Notes: generated by a model not told the origin, from the sequence alone. Numbered from the stretch's first letter, positions 1 to 6,755 are shown. The stretch is DNA of 6,944 nt from Eubacteriaceae bacterium (GCA_017613995.1 JAGACT010000089.1:1-6944); one strand, 5' to 3'. Made by a program: numbers and translations.

Positions 1-182
1 CAGAGACGCTCAACCAGGGTGAGAAGGTGACCCTGTCCGGTTTCGGTACATTCGAAGCAAAGAAGCGTTCTTCCAGAGAGGGAGTCAATCCCAGGACCGG
101 AGAAAGGATCGTGATCCCCGACACCATCACCGCCGGTTTCAAGGCCGGAAAGAGACTTAAGGATATAATAAACGGGAGATAG
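1..182 (+). CDS. HU/IHF-family nucleoid DNA-binding protein, C-terminal part (5' end outside window)
   Basis: The last 59 residues of a small histone-like DNA-binding protein are visible, with the reading frame entering at base 3 and stopping at 180-182. Proteins of this family form dimers that bend and compact DNA. The visible part contains the family signature: GFGTFE, then four residues, a basic stretch, and GVNPRTGE at the tip of the DNA-binding beta arm, where the proline intercalates into DNA. The end, FKAGKRLKDIIN, is the usual closing strand and helix. The C-terminus lies where HU proteins normally end (about 90 residues in total), so only the N-terminal helices are missing. HU is more likely than IHF in Bacillota, but the missing part prevents a firm choice. 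The gene is followed directly by a strong terminator and converges on the kinase-like gene. Confidence 0.95.
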   Translation, partial: ETLNQGEKVTLSGFGTFEAKKRSSREGVNPRTGERIVIPDTITAGFKAGKRLKDIINGR

Positions 183-209
183 TACGGTAATCCGTCACTT
201 GTTCACCGC

Positions 210-237
210 GGAGCGTCAGCAGGACGCTCCTTTTTTT
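210..237 (+). terminator. Intrinsic terminator of the HU-like gene
   Basis: A perfect 8-bp GC-rich stem (GGAGCGTC at 210-217 with GACGCTCC at 223-230) encloses a 5-base loop and is followed at once by seven T (231-237). It starts 27 bases after the HU-like stop codon. This is a textbook factor-independent terminator for the rightward transcript. Confidence 0.95.
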
Positions 238-260
238 ATGCCCAGCCTTTCCCCGGGGAA

Positions 261-286
261 TAAAAAGGGATGCCCCTGGGCATCCC
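261..286 (-). terminator. Intrinsic terminator of the cytidylate kinase-like gene
   Basis: Read leftward, an 8-bp stem GGGATGCC/GGCATCCC (267-274 with 279-286, 4-base loop) is followed by TTTTTA (261-266). It lies 21 bases past the stop codon of the kinase-like gene. Together with the terminator at 210-237 it insulates two converging genes. Confidence 0.9.
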
Positions 287-307
287 GGTGAACATGTCAC
301 CTCCGGA

Positions 308-925
308 TCAGTTCGCCGAAGGCAGGGAGCGCACCACCATGGCGATGGCTTCCGCCAGCTCCTCCAGAGAGATCTTCGAAGTATTCACGCACAGATCGTA
401 GTTCAGCCTGTCGGACCAGCGGTTGCCGGTGCAGAACTCGTAGTAGTCGCTGCGCTGGCGGTCCACTGCCTGGATACGGGTCCTGAGCTCCTTCTCGGAG
501 AGATCCCCCATCCCGTCCTCGGTGTCACGGCACCTCTGCATGCGGTGCTCCAGCTGGGCGTAAACGAAGAGCCTGAGGGGGTCATGCTCGCTGAGGACGT
601 AGTCGGCGCAGCGTCCGACTATCACGCAGTCCGACTTTTCACCCAGCTCCCTGAGGATGCTGCACTGAAGGCCGAACAGCTCCTGGCTCTGGGAAAGCAT
701 GGGATCCGCCTGGGGCTCCAGGGATTCCCCGATGTGCACGGGAAAGATGAAAGGTTTCTGTTCTATCATGTTCTGCACGTAGGATTCCGAAAGCTCGCTG
801 CGCTGGGCGATCTCCGATACGATCTCCTTGTCGTAGTATGCGTATCCGAGCTTTTGGGCCAGAAGTTTTCCGAGCTCCCTTCCTCCGCTGCCGTACTCAC
901 GGCTGATGGTGATTATCCTGGTCAT
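308..925 (-). CDS. Cytidylate kinase-like family protein (P-loop nucleotide kinase fold)
   Basis: A 205-residue cytosolic protein of the cytidylate kinase-like family (AAA_26 type), common in Clostridia. Visible motifs are the N-terminal ITISREYGSGGRELG (residues 5-19), a variant P-loop with GSGG in place of the classical GxxGxGK[ST]; YYDKEIV (30-36); VIVGRCADYVL (101-111); and the late arginine-rich DRQRSDYYEF (155-164), where nucleotide kinases have their lid arginines. The family is annotated by similarity to Cmk, which phosphorylates CMP/dCMP, but true Cmk proteins differ in the P-loop and substrate-binding region, so the substrate is not established. The ATG at 925 is preceded at 6 bases by AGGAG (932-936) and, further up, by a plausible promoter. 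The gene appears monocistronic, with its own terminator, and shows no sign of damage. Confidence 0.88.
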   Translation of the reverse strand: MTRIITISREYGSGGRELGKLLAQKLGYAYYDKEIVSEIAQRSELSESYVQNMIEQKPFIFPVHIGESLEPQADPMLSQSQELFGLQCSILRELGEKSDCVIVGRCADYVLSEHDPLRLFVYAQLEHRMQRCRDTEDGMGDLSEKELRTRIQAVDRQRSDYYEFCTGNRWSDRLNYDLCVNTSKISLEELAEAIAMVVRSLPSAN

Positions 926-962
926 ATCCGTCTCCTTTCAGGGGAAAATATCTTATACGTTA

Positions 963-991
963 AGGATACATCATGGGAAAGCAAATTTCAA
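963..991 (-). promoter_or_regulatory. Probable sigma-70-type promoter of the kinase-like gene
   Basis: Leftward TTGAAA (-35, 986-991; 5 of 6 consensus) and TATCCT (-10, 963-968; 4 of 6) are separated by exactly 17 bases. Transcription would begin near 955, giving a leader of about 30 bases containing the AGGAG ribosome binding site. The -10 box is imperfect, and a nearby TATAAG (around 950) is a competing -10 without a well-placed -35. Confidence 0.55.
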
Positions 992-1030
992 ATGATCAGT
1001 CGTCTTCGGATGCTCCGGACATAAAAAAAA

Positions 1031-1119
1031 TGGCCGAGAGGGTGGGATTCGAACCCACGTGGGCTTTCACCCAAACGGTTTTCAAGACCGCCCCGGTACG
1101 ACCGCTTCGGTACCTCTCG
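1031..1119 (-). tRNA. tRNA-Ser (anticodon UGA)
   Basis: The leftward strand folds as a class II tRNA of 89 bases with encoded CCA. The acceptor stem CGAGAGG pairs with CCTCTCG, followed by discriminator G and CCA (1031-1033). The D stem is the short CCG/CGG type. The anticodon loop CTTGAAA places UGA at 1082-1084. A long variable arm (TGGGT, GAAA loop, GCCCA) and a T arm GTGGG-TTCGAAT-CCCAC complete the fold. The long variable arm, G discriminator and UGA anticodon identify serine, reading UCA and other UCN codons. The C1-G72 first pair is less usual than G1-C72. It has its own promoter and a run of eight T directly after CCA. Confidence 0.96.
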
Positions 1120-1131
1120 CCAACAACGACT

Positions 1132-1160
1132 ATATTAACAGATGGGATCTGAAATGTCAA
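1132..1160 (-). promoter_or_regulatory. Promoter of tRNA-Ser
   Basis: Leftward TTGACA (-35, perfect consensus, 1155-1160) and TAATAT (-10, 1132-1137, 4 of 6) have a 17-base spacer. Transcription would start about 5-7 bases ahead of the mature tRNA 5' end at 1119, a typical position for a stable-RNA promoter. It lies downstream of the aldo/keto reductase terminator, so the tRNA is an independent unit. Confidence 0.85.
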
Positions 1161-1180
1161 TAATTAATAAGTGAATTAAT

Positions 1181-1203
1181 GCGGCGGAGGGTTCCTCCGC
1201 CGC
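1181..1203 (-). terminator. Terminator hairpin behind the aldo/keto reductase gene
   Basis: A perfect 10-bp GC-rich inverted repeat (1181-1190 with 1194-1203, 3-base turn, or 9 bp with a 5-base loop) begins 31 bases past the reductase stop codon. Read leftward it is followed by ATTAATTCACTTATTAATT, AT-rich but without a continuous T run. It therefore looks like an intrinsic terminator with a weak U tract, or a 3'-end stabilising hairpin. Confidence 0.65.
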
Positions 1204-1234
1204 AGTTCGTCAGCACTGTTTTCGGTAATTACTC

Positions 1235-2407
1235 TCAGCCCAGAAGAGCCGAGAATTTCTCCATGATGGAAGGGATATCTATGCCCTGGGGGCAGACCTT
1301 GCGGCACTCTCCGCAGCCCACACAGGCGGTGGGCAGCTTGTCCTCCGGGATGTTTCTGAGGCTCATTCCCACGGTGCCTCCCTTCGCGCCAGAGAAGGAC
1401 GCCTCGTTGTACAGGCTTATGAGGTTGGGGATCTCCAGCTCCTGGGTGCATACGTCACAGCAGTAGCGGCACGCGGTGCAGGGGACGATGTCCGCCATGG
1501 AGGGCACCACTTCTTCCAGCAGAACCTTCATCTCCTCCTCGGTCAGAGGCTGCCTCTCGTCAAAGGTCTGCAGATTGTCCTGCAGGGCGTTCATGTCGCT
1601 CATGCCGCTGAGGGCCACCATGACTCCGGGAAGGGACTGCAGGAACCTGAAGGCCCAGGAAGCGATGCTCATGCCGGGACGCATCTCCCTGAGGATGGAC
1701 TGGGCCCTGTCGGGAAGGCGTGTCAGGGCTCCGCCCCTGGCGGATTCCATCACCACCACGGGGATCCCTCTGGAATACAGGAGCTCGTACTTTGACTTTG
1801 CGTCCTGCAGCGTCCAGTCGAGGTAATTCAGCTGTATCTGAACGAATTCGAAACAGTCATATGTGTCCAGCATCCTCCTGATGGTCTCCGCTTTCCCGTG
1901 GGAGGAGAATCCGAGATGCTTTATCCTTCCCTTTTCCTTCTGCTCCATAAGATAACGGACCACGCCCAGCTCCTCGTTGGTATAGAAGTTGATGGAAGAC
2001 TCGTTGACGTTGTGGAGAAGATAGAAGTCGAAATACGGGGTGCGGCACTTCTCCAGCTGCTCCTCGAACAGCTCGGGAATGGTCCTCACCGGCAGACGGC
2101 TGAGGTATCCGGAGAATCCCAGAACCCCGTTCTCGTACTTCATCTGATGGCCGGGCATCTTGCTGGCCAGGTAGTAGCTTTCTCTGGGGAAACGGCTCAG
2201 GATCTCTCCCGCGAACTTTTCCGCTTCTCCGTCATGATAGCGGTAGGCCGTGTCGAAATAGTTGATGCCGTGGTCGTAGGCATACTCGATTATCTCCGCT
2301 GCCTTGGTCCTGTCGATGTCCGACGGTGCGGTGTTGGTGGGGAGCCTCATTGTACCAAGCCCCAGGGCCGACAGACTGATCTCATCGTTGAATCTGTTGT
2401 AATACAT
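1235..2407 (-). CDS. Aldo/keto reductase with C-terminal double [4Fe-4S] ferredoxin-like domain
   Basis: A 390-residue cytosolic oxidoreductase. The N-terminal part is an aldo/keto reductase barrel: LGLGTMRLP (15-23), FDTAYRYHDGEAE (51-63), LASK (80-83) and FDFYLLHN (126-133) supply the expected tetrad D52, Y57, K83 and H132. The C-terminus carries two cysteine clusters, C310/C313/C316/C317/C320 and C362/C365/C368/C372, the latter followed by P, as in bacterial ferredoxin-type [4Fe-4S] sites. This architecture matches the 'predicted oxidoreductase of the aldo/keto reductase family' group of anaerobes; substrate and electron partner are unknown. The first cluster is unusual: it has an extra cysteine and lacks the usual proline after the fourth. 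The start at 2407 is supported by GGAGG (2413-2417) 5 bases ahead. Extending to an in-frame ATG at 2509 would run into the upstream gene and add residues unlike the family. It follows the glycoside hydrolase by 26 bases, so co-transcription is likely. Confidence 0.93.
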   Translation of the reverse strand: MYYNRFNDEISLSALGLGTMRLPTNTAPSDIDRTKAAEIIEYAYDHGINYFDTAYRYHDGEAEKFAGEILSRFPRESYYLASKMPGHQMKYENGVLGFSGYLSRLPVRTIPELFEEQLEKCRTPYFDFYLLHNVNESSINFYTNEELGVVRYLMEQKEKGRIKHLGFSSHGKAETIRRMLDTYDCFEFVQIQLNYLDWTLQDAKSKYELLYSRGIPVVVMESARGGALTRLPDRAQSILREMRPGMSIASWAFRFLQSLPGVMVALSGMSDMNALQDNLQTFDERQPLTEEEMKVLLEEVVPSMADIVPCTACRYCCDVCTQELEIPNLISLYNEASFSGAKGGTVGMSLRNIPEDKLPTACVGCGECRKVCPQGIDIPSIMEKFSALLG

Positions 2408-2412
2408 GATTT

Positions 2413-2417
2413 CCTCC
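2413..2417 (-). promoter_or_regulatory. Ribosome binding site that fixes the aldo/keto reductase start
   Basis: GGAGG read leftward, 5 bases ahead of the ATG at 2407, lies within the 26-base gap to the glycoside hydrolase stop. It decides between this ATG and the in-frame ATG at 2509. Confidence 0.85.
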
Positions 2418-2433
2418 GTTATTTTCTTTGTTA

Positions 2434-4083
2434 TTATTGTACACTCTTTTCCAGGGTGCTGTAAAGCACTTCCGACAGGGCGGCCAGCCTTTCCGGTATG
2501 ACCTTGCATACGCTCCTGTCATAGGTGTAAAGACCGTTGATCTCGTTTTCCACGTCGCAAAGCTGGGTATATATACATCCGCAGAGCCCCTTTTCGATGG
2601 CGGGGATGACCATCTTGCGGTACATGGCCTCAATCCTGCGGGTGAGCTTCTCGGGAGAGCGGCACCTGCCGTATCCCCAGCGGACGCCCCTGTGCTTCCT
2701 GTCGATGTCCAGTGTGAAGCCCCCGCATTCGCTCAGGAGCATGGGCCTTGCCGCGGAAGGCGAGAGCTCCTTTGCGCGGAAGTACACGTGCACGCTGTCC
2801 AGGTCCGTCAGGCCCGGCTCGAACCATCCCGAAGCCGTGTCGATGAGCCTGGTGGGATCAAGTTCCCTGAGGGTACGGTAGCAGCTGTCCGCGTTGAACT
2901 GCCCCCATCCCTCGTTGAAGACGGTATAGGCGATGACGCAGGGATGGCCGTAAAGCCGAAAGGCCGTCTCCTGCATGTGCTTTACGAAGAATTCCATCCT
3001 GCCGTCGGGCTCTTCGACCCGGTCGTCCCGCTTCGTCCTGCCCAGGGTCGGGAGCAGGGTATCCCTGAAGAAGGAATAGTCACCGCTGTTCACCATGTCC
3101 TGTATCACCAGCATGCCAAGCCTGTCGCAGGCGTAGTAGAAAGCCTCAGGCTCCACCTTGATGTGTTTTCTTATGGTATTGAAGCCCAATTCTTTCAGCC
3201 TTACGATATCTTCCTCGTAGTCGGACATGGACGGGGGCACGAAGATGCCTTCCGGGAAATACCCCTGATCCAGCACCCCGTGAAGGAATACGGGCCTGTC
3301 GTTGAGGCAGACCCTCTTTATCCCGCCGATCTGCCTGACACAGATGCTCCTTAAGGCAAAGTAGCTCGAGAAGTTATCCTCGCCGCAGAAGCTCACCCGG
3401 ACCCTGTAGAGGAAGGGATCATCGGGGCTCCAGGGATGCAGGTGCTCCCGCGGGATGACGAACATTCCGCCGGTTTCGTCGCTTTCCTGACGGACCACGG
3501 CCTCATCGCCCGCATAGACCGTTATAACGTAGGTGCCGCCGCAGGTGGCGGAGGCTTCCCAGGACACCCTGCCGCTGGCCGGATCCCCGGTAAAGCTCAG
3601 GGAGTTCACGTGGCGTCGGGGCACGGATTCCAGCCACACGCTCTGCCAGATGCCGGACACCGGGGTATACCACATGCCGGAGGGCTCCTTCGACTGCTTG
3701 CCCCAGGGATAGAAGTGGGACAGGCTGTCGGTGACCTCCACCGTCAGCACGTTGGTGCCGTCGGATATCCTTTCGGTCACGTCGAAGGAAAAGCCCATGT
3801 AGCCTCCCTCGTGCCTGCCCAGATATGCCCCGTTAAGGCTGACCTCGGCCACCTGGTCCACGGCTCCGAAATGCAGAAGGATCCGCCGGTCCTCTGCCGG
3901 AGGCTCGATGGAAAACCTGAGGGAGTACCTCATTTTCTCCGGCACGTTCCCCTGCCAACCGGAGGCCTCGGACTGGGGCGGATACGGAACGATTATGTCC
4001 CTGCCTTCCAGCTCCCACGTACCGTCCAGTATTATGATGTTGTCCCGCTTCATCAGCGGTCTGGGATATTCTTCACTTTTCAT
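2434..4083 (-). CDS. Glycoside hydrolase family 2 protein (beta-galactosidase/beta-glucuronidase-like), cytosolic
   Basis: A 549-residue family 2 glycoside hydrolase, a retaining enzyme with two catalytic glutamates. An N-terminal jelly-roll sugar-binding domain (about 15-155, with DGTWEL and MWYTPVSGIWQSVWLE), an immunoglobulin-like domain (about 157-250) and a TIM barrel (about 252-549) are in the usual order. The acid/base is E391 in VFNEGW and the nucleophile is E452 in LLSECGGF; the late YTQLCDVENEINGLYTYDR is typical of the family. There is no signal peptide, so it acts on imported sugars. At 549 residues it is compact, without the extra C-terminal domains of large beta-galactosidases. 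Compared from memory with beta-glucuronidase, the N-x-K pair just before the G[IL][FY]T.DR segment reads E514-I-N516, which argues against glucuronidase activity. Exact specificity is unknown. GGAG (4090-4093) precedes the ATG by 6 bases; an ATG at residue 11 is a less likely start. Confidence 0.92.
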   Translation of the reverse strand: MKSEEYPRPLMKRDNIIILDGTWELEGRDIIVPYPPQSEASGWQGNVPEKMRYSLRFSIEPPAEDRRILLHFGAVDQVAEVSLNGAYLGRHEGGYMGFSFDVTERISDGTNVLTVEVTDSLSHFYPWGKQSKEPSGMWYTPVSGIWQSVWLESVPRRHVNSLSFTGDPASGRVSWEASATCGGTYVITVYAGDEAVVRQESDETGGMFVIPREHLHPWSPDDPFLYRVRVSFCGEDNFSSYFALRSICVRQIGGIKRVCLNDRPVFLHGVLDQGYFPEGIFVPPSMSDYEEDIVRLKELGFNTIRKHIKVEPEAFYYACDRLGMLVIQDMVNSGDYSFFRDTLLPTLGRTKRDDRVEEPDGRMEFFVKHMQETAFRLYGHPCVIAYTVFNEGWGQFNADSCYRTLRELDPTRLIDTASGWFEPGLTDLDSVHVYFRAKELSPSAARPMLLSECGGFTLDIDRKHRGVRWGYGRCRSPEKLTRRIEAMYRKMVIPAIEKGLCGCIYTQLCDVENEINGLYTYDRSVCKVIPERLAALSEVLYSTLEKSVQ

Positions 4084-4097
4084 GGCATTCTCCGCCT

Positions 4098-4114
4098 GGA
4101 GCGATCTTTGCTCC
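4098..4114 (-). other. Small hairpin in the leader of the glycoside hydrolase gene
   Basis: GGAGC (4098-4102) and GCTCC (4110-4114) form a 5-bp inverted repeat with a 7-base loop, ending 4 bases ahead of the GGAG ribosome binding site (4090-4093). It could modulate translation initiation, but it is short and may be fortuitous. Confidence 0.3.
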
Positions 4115-4123
4115 GCTCTTATT

Positions 4124-4163
4124 GGAAAAAGACAGGAGGGAGGATGGATTATCCCCTCTCCTG
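4124..4163 (-). terminator. Intrinsic terminator behind the cohesin membrane protein gene
   Basis: Read leftward, a 13-position stem (4151-4163 with 4133-4145) with one A-C mismatch and one G-T pair, closed by a 5-base loop, is followed by TCTTTTTCC (4124-4132). It begins 19 bases past the stop codon at 4183 and separates the dockerin/cohesin operon from the glycoside hydrolase operon. Confidence 0.88.
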
Positions 4164-4182
4164 CAGTCAGTCACAGTAGTTC

Positions 4183-6744
4183 TCAGGAGCGCTTTCCCCT
4201 GTTCATTTCGTCCAGAAGGGCCTCGAATTCTTCAAGGGCCTTCTCCTCCTCGGTCTTCTTTCTTCTGAAGGAGAAGAAGCCTCTTCTTTCGCTTCTGCCT
4301 TCTTCAACGGGAGCCTTATCGGCATCCTCCGGGGGCGCCTCTGTCGGTGAGGGCGTCTCCTCCGCCGGGGTTTCTTCGGGCAGGACGTCCGTGAGCTCGG
4401 CTTCGGCCCCGTCGATTTGCGGGACAGGGTCCTGAGGCACAGGCGCATCGAAGGTCTCATCCTCCGTTTCCCGCGATCTCTCTTCGGGCTCAAGGTCGAC
4501 CCGGGGCTCTTCCTCCGGAGCCGGCATGCTGTCGGTGCTTTCCGGATCGATCGGGGCGGCTTCGGACATATCGGGTCCCTCAGCCTGCTCGGCGTCATCA
4601 TTCCAGACGCTCCGGGCCATCTCCTCCACGGAGCTCATGCCGTCGTTTTGGGGGACGTACCCGTTTCCGTCGAGGACGGAAAGATCGGCGTAATAGATAT
4701 CCTCCGGCACCGGGATGTCCTCCTGAGCGGGAATGTCTTCCTGATCGGGGATGTCCCCCTGCTCGGTGATCTCCTCTTCGGTCTGAGAGCCGTCCTCCGG
4801 CGCATCCTCATTGTCACTGATCAGGATATCCTGCATCAGACGGGCCTGTTCGGGGGTGGCGTCCCTGACGTCGTCGGAGGAATCCTCCTCGGGGGTATCT
4901 TCGTCCGCATGTTCATCTGCGCTGTCTTCCTCCGGGGTATCCGGAGCGTTTCCCCCGCCGGGAGTCGGATCCTCGGGAGACTCCGGCCCGGGCACGGTGC
5001 TGCGCAGTTTTCTGATCTTTCTGCGGAAGATCACGGACGTCAGCAGGATCCCCAGTAAGAGGCCCGCCACCAGGGCCGCGCCGGCTATGGCCAGGCCCCA
5101 GGGTCCCATAAGGGATATCTTTCTTCTTACCTCGGCGGTATACTTCTCCGTCTGGGAAGTGTCCATGGTGGATACGATGAACTCTCCTCCCCTGTCGATC
5201 TCGAAGGAGACAACGCCTCCCTCGGCGACGGTGATGTCGCCGCAGGCGTACTCGAACTTGTCGTTCACCGGGTCGTAGATGTAAACGTTGACTGTCTGTC
5301 CCGCCACGAAGGTCGTATACAGGCTTACGAGAGCGGTCCCCGGGAAAACGGTGTCGTTGGTGGAGAATATGAAATTGTCATACTTGGCCATGGAGGCCGC
5401 CGCTCTGGAAGCATGGTCCGAATTAAGCTGGATGGTAAGGTCGTAGCTGTCACGGCCGCGGTCCTCGTAGAGAGAATCCGCGTCGAAGCGCAGGACGCCG
5501 TTCTTCGTCTTGACGGCGACGCATCCTGAACCCTTGGACGCAAGATGGGCGAAGATCTCGTCCGGCACTATCTGCACGGGGGCGGCGGAAAGATCCAGCA
5601 CCACTCCCTCCTGAGACGAGTCAATCTGCTTGCTGGATGTGAGTATGAAGCTCTTCTTGAGGAAGAACTCGTAGTTCTGGGCGGTGATGACTGTCACCGT
5701 GTATATCCTGGTGGTGACCCCGTCCTCGGCGGTGCACACCACGTTGTATACGTTTTCCTTGCCGGGATATATGTCGGAGGGTCCCAGCACCTTCACGTTG
5801 GCCATCGGGTGCACCGGCACCGCGGTGATGTCCGCCTGCTTGAGGCTGTCTCCCGCGATGACCACATACTTGAACACGTCCCTGTCGAACAGGGGTGACA
5901 GTGGATAGCCCGCCATCTTGAGCTCCGCCAGGGAGCATTCGGTACTGGCGGTGGCAGCCCTGGCAGCCCTGATCTCGTAGGTCGTGACGGAGCCGTCCTG
6001 GGCCGTTACATCCACCCTGCATACGGTGGTCTCTCCCGCGGGAAGGTTCGTGCCCCCGGTTATGGTGATGACCGCCTTCGGGTCGTTGGCGGTGGCATTG
6101 ATGGTTATGTTCTCCACCGAGAAGGGTATCTCCACGCTGTAGGACGTCACGGAGGAGCTGAAGGCGGGAGTCAGGGTGAAGCCCTCCACGGACAGTGCCG
6201 ACAGAGACGAATCGGAGGTCTTCACTGAAGTGGCTTCCTCCGGCTTGGGATAGCTGCTCTGGCCCGGATCGTTCCAGGCGGGAGCCGAGGCCATGGTGAT
6301 CTCCACCCCGCAGCTGTAGCCGTTCACGTCCTCCAGATCTTCGCTGGTGCCCGTTACGTTATACAGGCCCACGTAGGCCGTATCTCCGGGCCTGAAGGAC
6401 GAGGTGGCCCTGAAGGTGACGGAGGCGAAGGCGCCCCCGGTGTAGCTGCCGGTGGTATAGGCTATGATCGACGATCCGACGCTGCCGGAAAAGCCTCCGC
6501 TGACCTCTCCCCCAACCATCTGAAGCATGGAGGAGTCGTAGTCCAGATCGGCGTTGATCGCGCTGACGCCGTAGGGGGACGAGAAGGAGAACGTGACCGT
6601 AAAGGTCTGTCCCTCGGTGATCTCCGTAACGGTGCTCACGTATGTGCTGAAGCTGTCATAGGCAAAGGCGCCGGAAGGCAGCATGGCCGCCGTCAGGACG
6701 ATGCAAAGGATAGTAACCAGGATCCTTGTTGGTTTTCTTTTCAC
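4183..6744 (-). CDS. Membrane-anchored cohesin and cadherin-like domain protein with acidic cytoplasmic tail
   Basis: An 853-residue predicted type I membrane protein. A signal peptide (1-28, cleavage likely after AFA) is followed by a cohesin domain (about 33-151; GQTFTVTF, YGVSAINADLDYD, GGAFASVTFRA), which in cellulosomes binds dockerins. Two cadherin-like beta-sandwich domains (about 178-263 and 268-355, each starting with SLS/SLA and ending in TYEI/IYTV strands) form a stalk. Residues 356-530 are beta-rich and end in VNVYIYDPVNDKFEYAC...GGEFIVST, resembling membrane-proximal modules of clostridial surface proteins. One transmembrane helix (about 546-573) is followed by RRKIRKLR, so the remaining 270 residues should be cytoplasmic. 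That tail is rich in E, D and P, has EDIPxQ hexapeptide repeats (664-683) and ends with a basic RRGFFSFRRKK and a charged helix. There is no LPXTG or SLH anchor. Translation starts at GTG, 5 bases after AGGAGG. It follows the dockerin gene by 9 bases. Probable role: holding dockerin proteins at the cell surface, perhaps sensing them. Confidence 0.88.
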   Translation of the reverse strand: MKRKPTRILVTILCIVLTAAMLPSGAFAYDSFSTYVSTVTEITEGQTFTVTFSFSSPYGVSAINADLDYDSSMLQMVGGEVSGGFSGSVGSSIIAYTTGSYTGGAFASVTFRATSSFRPGDTAYVGLYNVTGTSEDLEDVNGYSCGVEITMASAPAWNDPGQSSYPKPEEATSVKTSDSSLSALSVEGFTLTPAFSSSVTSYSVEIPFSVENITINATANDPKAVITITGGTNLPAGETTVCRVDVTAQDGSVTTYEIRAARAATASTECSLAELKMAGYPLSPLFDRDVFKYVVIAGDSLKQADITAVPVHPMANVKVLGPSDIYPGKENVYNVVCTAEDGVTTRIYTVTVITAQNYEFFLKKSFILTSSKQIDSSQEGVVLDLSAAPVQIVPDEIFAHLASKGSGCVAVKTKNGVLRFDADSLYEDRGRDSYDLTIQLNSDHASRAAASMAKYDNFIFSTNDTVFPGTALVSLYTTFVAGQTVNVYIYDPVNDKFEYACGDITVAEGGVVSFEIDRGGEFIVSTMDTSQTEKYTAEVRRKISLMGPWGLAIAGAALVAGLLLGILLTSVIFRRKIRKLRSTVPGPESPEDPTPGGGNAPDTPEEDSADEHADEDTPEEDSSDDVRDATPEQARLMQDILISDNEDAPEDGSQTEEEITEQGDIPDQEDIPAQEDIPVPEDIYYADLSVLDGNGYVPQNDGMSSVEEMARSVWNDDAEQAEGPDMSEAAPIDPESTDSMPAPEEEPRVDLEPEERSRETEDETFDAPVPQDPVPQIDGAEAELTDVLPEETPAEETPSPTEAPPEDADKAPVEEGRSERRGFFSFRRKKTEEEKALEEFEALLDEMNRGKRS
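4696..4755 (-). repeat. EDIPxQ hexapeptide-coding repeats in the cytoplasmic tail
   Basis: Residues 664-683 of the cohesin membrane protein read DIPDQE, DIPAQE, DIPVPE, DI. This is just over three tandem 18-base units, each coding a D-I-P-x-Q/P-E hexamer. The DNA units are similar but not identical, so it is an ageing coding repeat that could vary in copy number. Confidence 0.8.
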
Positions 6745-6749
6745 TTTTC

Positions 6750-6755
6750 CCTCCT
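6750..6755 (-). promoter_or_regulatory. Ribosome binding site overlapping the dockerin gene stop codon
   Basis: AGGAGG read leftward (6750-6755) overlaps the TAG stop (6754-6756) of the dockerin gene and lies 5 bases ahead of the GTG start at 6744. Terminating ribosomes would sit on the next initiation site, so the two proteins are probably translationally coupled and made in related amounts. Confidence 0.85.

Noticed and set aside
545..1024. A 159-residue + strand open frame opposite the kinase-like gene
   Set aside because: It covers the conserved kinase-like gene and its promoter, has no family features, and is explained as a shadow frame.
1021..1180. tRNA-Ser as an integration site for a mobile element
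   Set aside because: No integrase gene or repeated tRNA 3' end is visible within the window; both sides of the tRNA hold ordinary chromosomal genes.
2428..3354. A 308-residue open frame on the + strand opposite the glycoside hydrolase, and a 247-residue one at 3436-4179
   Set aside because: Both are antisense to a gene with full family motifs and catalytic residues. They have no recognisable domains and no convincing ribosome binding site. Long antisense frames are expected in GC-rich coding DNA.
4084..4182. Possible promoter for the glycoside hydrolase, with a GATAAT sequence near 4147-4152 inside the terminator hairpin
   Set aside because: The -10-like match is good, but no acceptable -35 sits 16-18 bases upstream. 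It also falls within the terminator stem and loop, so I cannot support it. How the operon is initiated remains unclear from the sequence.
4417..5278. Several + and - strand open frames overlapping the acidic tail and transmembrane region
   Set aside because: The arginine-rich or serine-rich compositions are those produced by reading GA-rich and GC-rich acidic codons in other frames. No starts are supported.
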